Origin: Folioceros fuciformis
Taxonomy: Eukaryota; Anthocerotophyta; Anthocerotopsida; Anthocerotales
NCBI GenBank assembly: GCA_049999805.1
Contig: JBNGIO010006150.1
Span: 103,661 to 167,660 of the forward strand
DNA: 64,000 bases
Reading direction: 5' to 3'
Under the pieces are notes generated by a model. That model saw nothing but the letters and a program-made list of their open reading frames with translations. It searched no databases and was not told the DNA's origin. Position 1 is the stretch's first letter. Every line of letters starts with the position of its first letter. A program made the translations under genes and the position numbers. Below, in pieces: positions 44,341 to 54,747 of the stretch.

Positions 44341-46628
44341 TCAGAGCATGGCATGGAATAAGTCTACTCCACACCGGTGGCATAGGAAGCGGAGAGGGAT
44401 GGAGTCGGCGTCGGAGATGCCTCCACATCTGGTATGCTGCCAGACCTCGCAGACATCGCATGCTATCATGCGCTCACCATCATCGTCCTTTGTACCACAA
44501 GGACAGTCCACGATCCAACTGTCGTTGCCGCCTTCATAGCGCCACTCGCTGCACAGCTCAATGCCACCGCCCTGCACGATGACATGGGACCCGGATTCAA
44601 TGGCTCCAAACAGCAGGTCTTCGTCGTCTCCTTCCAAGTCGGGAATGGACTCCACCACGAAGTTGCGCATGATCTCATAAGTCTCGCGGTATGCCCGTTG
44701 GGCCTCCTGCTTCAAGTCGCCCACAGTGGCGTGTGGGGGGAGCACCACCAGCTCGGCTGGTGGGCTGGGCCGGTTGCGCTTGGCGTCCTCGTCCTTGAGC
44801 ACCACAGTGCACATAACTCGCAGCATCTCATCATCGTCCATGCCCCACTCATTGTTGGCACACTTGCGACTGATCTCCCCCTTGTAGTCCTTGATGAACT
44901 GCTTCGTGTCCAGGATTATCCTTGTAGCAGTTGGGATTGCTGTCAGAACGCTCTTAATGCCCCGCCTTGCTGGCTTGTAGCTCTCCAACACATGCTTATA
45001 TAAATACACGATGTCCCGGAGCACCTCTGCCCGACCGACCTCGCACACAGTCTCGGACTGGCTGTTCCGCAGGTCGCGGCTCACAGCTGGGTTGGTCGCA
45101 CTCGCCGTGTTCACGTCCTCCAAGCTGTACTCCAGAACCTTGGTGATGGGATTCACAGCTCGCCGCACCACGTGAGAGCCTACAACCCGATTTCCCAAGG
45201 ACTTGAGCACAAAGTCCAGCAATCCGGTGTCCCCTATGTAGACCCGGGCTGCATCCCTGACATCCTGCCGAGGCATCCACTTCTTCTCGCAGCTCTTCAA
45301 GGCTTCCACAATCACCTGCGTGGCTAAGTCCAGCCTTTTCACAGACCAACGGCAGGGCATGTCCACAGCAGCCGGTTGAGGGCTGTTCACTGTGCTGTGT
45401 TTCTTGTCCGTGACGTACTCTTTGGAAGCTGCAGTCTTTCCGACAGTCTTCGAGGCAGTTGGATGCAGTGGAAGTCGGGCTTTGAGCTCTGTCATAAACC
45501 TCAACAGATCACCAACTGTTTGCAGAGTGTTCCCGCTAACTCGCTGGTACATTGTCACTATGGCCAGCACGTCCTGGTCGACACCATCGAAATGCTGCAT
45601 CAGTACAGTTAAAGGCATTCCCCTAATGGCCTCAATTGCCTTCATGTACATCTGAGCAGTGATTCCAAAGCTTCCATGCCCGAACTTGTAGCCCCACCTC
45701 CCGTACCAGGATTCTCCGTATGCCACAGAATGTATCAGACGGAATTCCAGTGACCTCTTTTTGGCAACATCCTCAACGCTCACCTTCCTGCAGAGTTTGA
45801 ATTCAAGCAACTCAGAGTTAGAGCTTTGACAATCACTTGTGGAGACTCACGGCCCGTGGAACAAGACTCTCATAATTCAGGTGCTTACCTCGCTCTCAGC
45901 ATGGCACAGAGCCGGTCCCAAAGATCCATGATCTCCCTTCCAGATGCGAATTTGGACCCTTTCTCTCTGCCGTTTATCCGCAGAAGATGGCCATACCCAT
46001 TGCAATGCAGAACTCCGTGCAGCAAGTGACTTTGCAAGTCTAAAATGCTGCCAATCACAGCATCTTCGCCACAGGAGGGACAGGTGAACATGTTTGTCGG
46101 AATTGGATCGCTGCATCCAGGGCACACCTTTCCCCCAACCAGCCCGACCAGTCCCATCGGCCGTTCCTCAATCTCTGGCGCTGGAATGATGAAGTGATAG
46201 CGCATGTTTGACACTGGATGATGGCTCCACCCTGGTGGGGATACGCGGTGCGTCAGCGATGAACATTGAGGGACAAAGTACCACAAAATCAACAACAAAC
46301 AGACGAACGTTATCAAACGCAAACCGATTTCAATCTTCCGAATTTGAAGTGTAAAATTGTACCTATGCAGCGGCAGTGGTCGCAGTGTGGATGCAACGAG
46401 TCGCGCATTCCTTCTTCAATAATTAGCAGTGAGATTCTTGAGCCGGTGGAATCCTCTGAGAGCCCTACCGACCACGCCGGCATGCCCTCGATGTTGTACA
46501 GCTCTGGCTCTGTGCAGTCATCCAGGAATCTCCGTATGTTATCTCTGAATGGCGCATAGTAGTCGGCAGGGCAGCCTGGATCTCCAAAGGTGTGAAAGCC
46601 AAACAGCCTGTCCCCTTTCCTCCGCTTC
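44341..46628 (-). CDS. PHD-finger protein, MS1/MMD1 (DUET) family, copy A
   Basis: Three coding exons are visible: 46628-46363, 46231-45889 and 45787-44341 (about 685 residues). The first visible exon begins at an acceptor (CAG before GAAGCGGAGG) and no ATG fits, so a short upstream exon with the start is missing from this model. Domains in order: KRRKGDRLFGFHTFGDPGCP; GWSHHPVSNMRYHFIIPAPE; a CPGC...CPSC zinc-like element with LQSHLLHGVLHCNGYGHLLR; a winged-helix-like part (MPRQDVRDAARVYIGDTGLL); and a C-terminal PHD finger (CPCG...CDVCEVWQHTRCGG...CHRCG). In Arabidopsis, MS1 and MMD1 are nuclear regulators of tapetum and male meiosis that read H3K4 methylation. In a seed-free plant a sporangium or antheridium role is plausible but unproven. 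Confidence 0.88.
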
Positions 46629-47226
46629 CTGCTGGCGTCACACGTTTGCAACTACGTCAGGAGGTAGGTCACAAGCCACACAAGCACCTAGAACTACCTA
46701 GCTTCACGAGAGAGTGCAGAGCATGTGATAGAGCAGCCGTGTCACAAGCATTTGTGATTTCAATTCAATCCAAGGAACAGGTCCTCCAAATCCTTGCGTA
46801 GGACTGGTAGCCATGCTCTGCAGACACAAATTGGAAGTTGCCTCAAGGACGCCGTTAGGGACCTGTTCTTGAAGACCAAGTTGGATTGAGTGTCCATCGA
46901 TGGAGCGCCACTCAACCGTTGTCCAATACAGAAGCAGTGTTGGGCAGTTCACAGGCCTGCTACTGCTAAGCCACGAGAAGCCTCCGTAAGCCAAAGCTTA
47001 TGACCTACAGGTGTGCAGTCTGAACAGAGCATCTCACTCGCCAGCACTCATGGCCATTGCACCGTGTCCGACGGCTGCTGGTTGCAATCTCGTCCTCGGC
47101 CATTTTCTGTTGTTCACTCCCCGAAGACGCTCGTTCACTCACTCGATCAGGAATGTGGCCCTTGTGCCTGTGCGGATGTTGTCACCGAAATGCACATTTG
47201 CAGCGGCCTGATCTGGATCCTGCCGA

Positions 47227-47274
47227 GCTCATCTCATTTCATTTCATCTCATCTCATCTCATCTCATCTCAACT
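47227..47274. repeat. pentanucleotide (tcatt/tcatc) array
   Basis: About nine copies of tcatt or tcatc, as in catttcatttcatctcatct, upstream of PHD copy A. Confidence 0.95.
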
Positions 47275-47620
47275 AAAATCAAAAAAATACAAAATCCGCC
47301 TGGCAGTGCAGCGGCCCCGAGCCTTGGCGAGCAAGAAGAATTGCGGTCGCTCCGGAATCAAACCTTGTGCACAAGCTTGTGAGATTCTGCCTTGTGTTCA
47401 GATGGAATTCATGAAAATGCCAGGCCCGGCTGTGGGAGCCTGCCAATGCGCCGCTGATCAATCCTGAAGCAAGTCGCACATTTGGGTGCGTCAAGGATGG
47501 ACGAGAGCTCGCAAGCGCAAGCGCAATCGCAAGCGGAAGCGCAATCGCAATCCGCAATCGCGGCGCGCGAGCGCGTCGCGAGAGGAGACGGCGGGGCGGC
47601 CGTCGAGGTGGCGACGCCGG

Positions 47621-47690
47621 AGCGTGAAAATGACAGAGGCGAGGAGGCTGGAGGGCCGCGCACGCACGCACGCTCAGAGACGGGGGCCGC
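47621..47690. promoter_or_regulatory. conserved upstream block, PHD copy A
   Basis: Reads agcgtgaaaatgacagaggc and ends in a cgcacgcacgcac run followed by gacggg. The same arrangement occurs 0.87 kb upstream of PHD copy B (52903-52975), so it is probably promoter or 5' leader kept since the duplication. Confidence 0.6.
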
Positions 47691-47904
47691 GGGTACGACG
47701 AGAGGAGGGGCACACAAACTTCACAGTGGACTGGTGGGCAGTGGCAGTGGATGGATGGAATCCGTCAGCTTGCAAGACTCACCAGTGGGATGTGAGGAAT
47801 AAAGGCGGGAAGGAGAGGGCGGGCGAAATGGGCCGCGGCGAAACTCGGGCGGGGGGTGAAAGTACGGCAGGCCATCAGGTCATGATGGCGCAGCATGGGC
47901 GGGC

Positions 47905-48075
47905 GGCCACGTGGCGCATGCTGCACTTGTGGTGCAGATCGCATTCGGTTACGGATCTGCTGACTGTTCGAATTTTTTGAGGCCCATTACCCATTTTGAA
48001 CATTTGTTTCGAATTTTGCTGCCATTTAGGTGTATTTTTCCGTTGCGATTTTCCGCCGACCGTAATCATCCGCTC
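47905..48075. repeat. copy 2 of the duplicated non-coding block
   Basis: Contains ctgcacttgtggtgcagatc, then gcattcggttacggatctgc, ttcgaatttt and ttttccgccgaccg, in the same order as 43655-43800. The gcagatc...gatctgc ends form a 7-bp inverted repeat around attcggttac. It lies 1.1 kb beyond the stop of PHD copy B. Confidence 0.8.
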
Positions 48076-49150
48076 GATCTCCATCATGCATGAAAGAGGC
48101 CAGGCAGCCTGCTCATTGCCCGGGCCCGCGGGGGCTCGGGGGGCTCAGGCCAGCCCAGCCCAGGGGGTCGTCCGTCCCCGGAAGTTTAATCAATTCTCCA
48201 CCATTTTGTACCCTGCACAATCACAATTAGCGGCCTCCTCCTCCGCCTCCGCCAAAAAAAAACTCGCATCATGTTTCATTAACGGGAAACAAAATCTACT
48301 GGCCCTTTCGTCTACTCCAGTTCTCACTCACCGCTCATGAATTCAGATGCCAAGCATTTGCACCACATAGAGTGCCACAGATTCAGCGAATCAATTCAGC
48401 TCTCATTTCCAAGCCATGGACAGGGATCGACTCACTCCATGTACCTATCTCATCACCAATTGGGAACCTAACCAACCAGCTGGTACCCCACTCACCAACT
48501 AGCTACAACGTAAGGAAGTAAGCAAGCAATTCCACTAATTAGTAGCCTCACACCACCCTCCCCTCACCAATGAAACTACTTGTAGCCCACCACCGGAAAA
48601 CTGTGATGTCGGACATCACCACACTGCTGTCACTCCTGTCACTAGCAGCTGCTAACCCATCAGATGTGGACAGTCAGGACTGTGTCACAAAACATTTGCT
48701 AACTACACACAGCAAGTTTGGACCTAACCTAGACAGAAACAGAAAAACAGGCATGTTCAAAACGAAGGAGACCCGGAAATAATCAATTTGTCCATCAATG
48801 CATGACAAGGGGCCCGCATGCAGCCCATGTATACATGTACAGCCCATCTATCTCATGAATGATGCTCCGGCCAGAGGCTGTCGCTGTCAATCATAGCTGC
48901 TGCAAACTACCTCACTTCTGTGCAAGCGAAAAATGTTCACGACGATTCTATTGGATCTCGGTACACGGACAGTCCTGGAAATCCACCCAAGGCCCAAGCA
49001 AGGGTGACAAACTCTAACTCTGGACAAAGATCAATGAATCTTTGGAAACACAGGAAATTCCAGGGCAAAGAGGGAGAACGCACAAGGCACAGCTGCTGCT
49101 AAAACATGCAAAGAATTGTACAGAATACCAGTAACTCGGTCAGACCACCG

Positions 49151-52031
49151 TCAGAGCATGGCATGAAACAGGTCGACTCCACATCTATGACACAGGAAAC
49201 GGAGAGGGATGGGATCCGCGTCCGAGATGCCCCCGCATCTCGTGTGCTGCCACACTTCGCACATATCGCAAGCAATCATCCGCTCTCCGTCGTCGTCCTT
49301 TGTGCCACAAGGGCAGTCCACAATCCAACTCTCGTTGCCTCCTTCATAACGCCACTCGCTCCCCACCTCGATGCCACTACCCAGGAGAACTACATGGCAT
49401 CCCGATTCGATGGCGCCAAAGAGTAAATCTTCGTCGTCTCCTTCTAGATCTGGAATAGATTCCACTACGAAGCTCCGCATTATCTCGTACGTCTCCCGGA
49501 AAGCTCGTTGAGCCTCCTGCTTCAAATCACCCACGGTGGCATGTGGCGGTAACACAACCACCTCCGCCGGGGGGCTGGGACGATTTCGCTTTGGGTCCTT
49601 GTCTTTCAGGGCCACGGTGCACATGACCCTTAGCATTTCGTCGTCGTCCATGCCCCACTCATTGTTAGAACATTTCCGTGTGAGCTCACCTCTGTAGTCC
49701 TTGATGAACTGCTTCGTGTCCAGAATTATCCTTGACGCTGTGGGGATTGCCGTAAACACACTCTTCACGCCCCGCCTGGCTGGCTTGTAGCTTTCCAACA
49801 CTTGTTTGTATAAATACACTATGTCACGAAGCACCTCTGCGCGGCCAACCTCACATCCTGCAGCCTCAGGTGTAGTACTGTTTCGTAACTCTCGTCCAGC
49901 TCCCGAGCTTGGAGTCGCGGTGGCAACGTTGACATCTTCCAGGCTATATTCCAATACTTTTGTGATGGGATTTACAGCTCGGCGCACCACATGTGACCCC
50001 ACAACCCTGTTACCCAAAGACTTGAGAACAAAGTCGAGCAATCCCGTATCCCCGATGTAGACCCGGGCTGCATCTCTCACATCCTGCCGGGGCATCCATT
50101 TCTTGTCACAGCTTTTCAGGGCTTCCACAATCACCTGCGTCGCTAGCTCCAACCTCTTGGTAGACCAACGGCAGGGCATATCTGGAGCTGGAGGTAGAGG
50201 ACTGTTGGTACCGGTGGAGCTGCTCTTCTTTTCTGCGTAATCCTTGGATGCAGGCTTGCCGTAAGCCTTTGCTGAAACTGCCGGTTGCAGGGGCAGGCGG
50301 GCTTTCAGCTCGGTCATGAACCGGATGAGATCCCCGACTGTTTGAAGCAAATTACCACTCATCCGCTGATACATGGATACAACAGCAATCACATCTTGAT
50401 CCACACCATCAAAGTGCTGGATCAACACGCTTAGAGGCATTCCTCGAATAGCTTCTATTGCTTTCAAGTACATCTGCGCAGTTATCCCAAAACTTCCATG
50501 CCCGAACTTGTATCCCCACCTCCCATACCAGGATTCTCCATACGCCACCGAATGTATCAAACGAAGCTCAAGTGACCTTTTTTTGGCCACATCTTCAACG
50601 CTCACCTTCCTGTGCACAATGGGCGAATAAACATTGTCAGGCCTCGTGCTACCATATAACAAATTAAGGCAAAAAGTTCTCAACTGGCCCGTCGGAGCAT
50701 TGAAACGTCACGAAAAGGGAATTCAGGCTCTACCCATGTAGAGTCAAGCAACATCACTTTGCCGACTTTCAAGACACACCTTCTCTTCCACTCTTCCACA
50801 CATTCATTCATTACAAGGATGAAGACATGCTCTGACCACTACATTGGCTTCAGAACGAGAGGAAACGCTTGAGTACCTAGCTCTCAGCATGGCACAGACT
50901 CGGTCCCATAAATCCATTATCTCTCTCCCCGAAGCAAATTTCGATCCCTTCTCCCGGCCATTTATCCGCAGGAGGTGGCCAAAGCCGTTGCAGTGCAGTA
51001 CGCCGTGAAGCAAATGACTCTGTAAATCTACAATACTCCCAATCACCGCATCCTCACCACAGGTTGGGCATGTGGACATATTTGCTGGGATCGGATCGCT
51101 GCAGCCTGGGCATACCTTTCCCCCGACCAACCCGACCAGCCCCATCGGCCTCTCCTCGATCTCAGGCGCGGGAATTATGAAGTGGTACCGCAGGTTTGAC
51201 ACCGGATGATGGCTCCACCCTGCACAAGTAGAGAGCGACGTCACACAATTAGATCCAATCTCCCCCCAGGATTTCCAGTTAAGAATTCCGCCAGTGAACC
51301 TCCTACATTGATCCTACGACCCCTTGTTCATGAGCGAATTAACAAGAAGCACGTCTTAGCCAGCAACATTAGTAGTCTGTTCGCCTCAACGCGGAAACGA
51401 CCCCCGGCCTGGTCGTCAGTCAAAAGTCCATAACCAAGTCCAAACCTACAACAAAGAGTTCGCTGTCGATGCGACGGGCCCTGTCCCCAAGTTTGGCGCA
51501 TCGCTCTGACGACTGCGCTCCAGCTCTAGTTGCCATCTGGTCAGTTCGGTGCCGCCTTGAAGCGCAAACTGGCAGTCTCATCTCTCAAACTGTTCAAATG
51601 CGATATCGGTTCTAACACTGCGACTCCTACCCTGACATCTACGACGGCAGATTCGGAAGGCTGCACGCCTCCTAAACAGAAGTCTTCAATTGCATGCAGA
51701 ACGAAGAGCACGCCTCAATACAAACTACAAGAGCACGGGACGACATAGTAACATGCGCTTACCAATACAACGGCAGTGGTCGCAGTGCGGACGTAGAGAA
51801 TCTCGCAATGCGCCTTCCTCAATAATTAGCAAGGAAATTCTGGAGCCGCTGGAATCCTCTGAAAGGCCTACTGACCACGCTGGCATGCCTTCGATGTTGT
51901 AGAGCTCCGGCTCTGCGCATTCCTCCAGAAATCTCCGAATGTTGTCCCTGAAGGGACCATAGTAATCGGCCGGACATCCTGGATCTCCAAAGGTGTGAAA
52001 GCCAAACAACCTGTCTCCCCTCCTCCGCTTT
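49151..52031 (-). CDS. PHD-finger protein, MS1/MMD1 (DUET) family, copy B
   Basis: Tandem paralogue of copy A with the same three-exon layout: 52031-51763, 51219-50877 and 50609-49151 (about 690 residues). Exon 2 has the same length (343 bp) in both copies. All domains of copy A are present, including the terminal PHD finger with CPCG, CDMCEVWQHTRCGG and CHRCG. Differences cluster in the linker after ELKARLP and before the winged-helix-like part, which is Ser/Lys-rich here. An ATG at 52057 lies just upstream in frame, but as in copy A the exon edge is a CAG acceptor, so the true start is probably in an earlier exon. Neither copy shows a frameshift, so both are probably functional. Confidence 0.88.
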
Positions 52032-54747
52032 CTGGTGCGATCAGCTGTCAAATACATGCTGTTGCTTCAACGCATGAAGTGCTGCACAGCTCCAGACCTC
52101 AGCAATCGCCTGCCCCAAGGTTCGGACCCCTGTGCTGGCAAGGACGTGGTTGATTGAGGTGAAATTGCTTTGAACAAGTTCCACTGGAGGTTCAGAGGAT
52201 CAGGGAGCTCAACATTGTTCTTCCACTGAGCTGAATAGCCTTTTCTTGAAACCAAGAACCTGGAGTCATCACAGGTCCCCACGGACAGAAGAGAGGTAGC
52301 ACAGATCGGGACCGCTCAAGGCCATTTGTCTTCACAGCGGCGCACATGAGCATCAAGATGATGTGCCGACGAGTACCTGGTGCAGGATGGACATAGCGGC
52401 AATGTGAAGGGGTTCCAGTTCGTAAGTTTGCGATTGCAGGCAACCACTTTGGCTGTTCTCAATGCACTCCACCTCTCTGACGTTCATTTTGCATCCTCCC
52501 AGGACTTGTTCCGGGGGGAATTCCCGCACACAACCGCGAGCTGCCAGCGTGAATGCGACTTGTTCACAGCTCCACGAGCCTCCTTGAAAACGCGGCCTTC
52601 TCAAGATCTAATTGGCTGCGATTCCCGCAATCCTCCATGACCAGGCAAAGCTCAAGCGTGGAAGTCACTGGAAAACGCCGGAAAGAATGAAAACCACCTC
52701 CTGACCTCTCCCAGCTCCCGACAAGGGCCCTCTTCGCTGGAGGAGCTGGCGGCCGCGGAGCGGTTGGTGTGCAGTGCTCGCGGGGAGACAAGGATTTGCA
52801 AGGACATTCGGTGAGCCTCGTAGGAATCCTGTGGGAGAAAGAAGCTGAGGCAACAGGCAGGTGGGGGAGAACGCAAGGGCCCCCCGGGAGGCCGCAAGAT
52901 CTGAGCGCGAAAATGACACCAGCACCCAAGACCGCACCCGCACGCACGCACAGCGACGGGAGGAGGGAAGTATGGAGCTCGAGCTCGGAGGGGCAGACAC
53001 TTTGAAGTCTTGCAGATCACGGCAGTAGATCGTCGGTGAGCTTGCAAGACGGACGACGACGGAAGAAGCGCATCGTCGCTTGCTGCTGCTGCTCGCCAAA
53101 CAGAAAGAGGGGCGAGGAGAGAGAGAGGGAGAGAGAGAAGCGGGAAGCGGGGAACAGGGGGAAAGGAAGGGTGCGGGTGGCGAAACTGGCGAAACTGTGC
53201 CCCCGTCCACACAGCAGATTGAACTGTGACAAGAAAATGGATGCAGTTGGGTACCGATTCGTGGGAGAGGGAGAAATGGTGATTGCATGTAGGTGTGTAC
53301 GCAGACCGTTTCTGTCAAGCAACTGGAACAGGTGGTACATCTCAACGGTGACAGGTATTAGCACATTTGACCAGATGTGACTCTGACCTAACCGGACTTC
53401 ACATTATGATCGATTAGGTGGGATGGTTCCTTCCGAAGTGACCAAGAAGGGATGGCCGGAAACATGGGAAAACACCCTCCTCCGTTTCTGCTGCACCTGG
53501 TACCAACAGGAGGACCAGTATCACTTCTCGGTACATGTCTCGTCTCCTGCTGCAGCTAGTCTGTATCACATTTTTTCGTTTCAGCCTGCACATCACATGG
53601 TCCGCCCAGTTCACTACATGTATGGAATACTCTCTTGTTCGTTGTCCCTCACTCAATCAATCAATTTGTTGCCCTGATTATTTACAAAGAACAAGGTGGC
53701 AATGCATACCTACTTGCTGGAGAATGCTTACCATTGCAGGAGACTACTTGGGCACCTCCTTCATTTCACAGCACAAGTCATGTCTGTGTATGTGCTTACC
53801 ATTGCAGCAGACTGCTCTGAGGACGATCTCCATCTTTCATGGTACTTGCCATGTCTTTCTGCGGTCCTTGAATGTGCCTCTGCTGACTCCACTGGACTTT
53901 TGTAGGTTTCCAGTCCAAGGATGCTGCTCAGAGTGAGTGATGAGGTTTACCTTGCTTTGCCTTGTATTACTGGGACATTCCACCACAAGCATGTCTCGGA
54001 GAATTAGCATAGATTTGCTCATGTTCACCTGGCTGCAAGGGACGTAAGTTGCAGACGTTCTGGTCCTCGAGGTTGGGATTAACCGACTCTGGATTTCCAT
54101 GGTGGTGACGTGTTGGGCGGTCTCATGCCGTGGTAGGGACGACCCTCCTTGTTGCAGGGTCGTCTGCTGTGAGTGGGCTACATCTTGGAAAACGAGCGAG
54201 TGAGTGTGAGGAAGAAGCTGCTGCCGAATCGTGGGACCATGCAGCGTCGCTCGTTGATGGCCTGTTTAAGGATTTGTAGCAGAGTAGGATGTCCTTGAGC
54301 TCCAGCTCCCAGAGAAGGACGAGAATGAGAAGATGAATTCTCTAGACCAAGACGCCTGCCTTTCATGTTGAGGCCCTGGTGTCTGCCATGCACATGTAGC
54401 TCGATGAGACACAAAAGCATCCATGACGATGCACTGTTTCTGATGCCGGAAAGCAAACTCGATAATTCATGAAACCTACCTACAGCGTGCGTGTCGATCC
54501 TACTTGCCTGGATGCCGGTTCCTTATTCTCGCAAATGCTTTCTCTGCGTCCGGTTTTACAAGCCAAATGCGGTCCGTAACAGGAGAGCTGGAGCTAATTC
54601 CATTCCTGCCAACATCGGCAGATCCGCTGGCGTGCGAAAGATGCTACGAGAAGGGAAGACGGTGTCCCCGAGGATGGGCAGTTTGGGGTGGAGGTGGATC
54701 AGCGCAGCGAGGCCCTGACCTGGCGAACTGGGACAGCCAAGGGGTGC
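52032..54747. other. upstream region of PHD copy B and 5' region of the third PPR gene
   Basis: 2.7 kb. The GC-rich stretch at 52650-53250 resembles the one upstream of copy A. Open frames on both strands within it are compositional. No gene is supported between 53400 and 54700. Confidence 0.5.
52903..52975. promoter_or_regulatory. conserved upstream block, PHD copy B
   Basis: Reads gagcgcgaaaatgacaccag and ends in cgcacgcacgcacagcgacg. On the minus (gene) strand it contains TTTCGCGC, which fits the E2F consensus TTTSSCGC. Copy A has TTTCACGC at this place, so the site is not conserved between copies. Confidence 0.55.

Larger units (their letters stand above)
46629..49150. other. upstream region of PHD copy A and 3' flank of copy B
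   Basis: 2.5 kb. It must contain the missing first exon(s) of copy A. It also contains a pentanucleotide array, a GC-rich purine-rich block, and a copy of the duplicated downstream block, each listed separately. Open frames at 47482-47980 on the plus strand are low-complexity shadows of the GC-rich block. Confidence 0.55.

Noticed and set aside
47482-47980. Arg/Ala/Glu-rich plus-strand frames of 106-164 codons
   Set aside because: These reflect the GC-rich upstream block of the PHD gene, with gcaagcgcaatcgc micro-repeats. Low complexity and competing frames argue against coding.
52652-53345. 186- and 226-codon minus-strand frames, Ser/Pro-rich
   Set aside because: Compositional artefact of a purine-rich strand. 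Two frames are open over the same bases and neither shows a domain.
54688-54747. Upstream GTG start for the third PPR gene
   Set aside because: A nuclear plant gene should start at ATG. The first in-frame ATG at 54748 gives a plausible targeting peptide.
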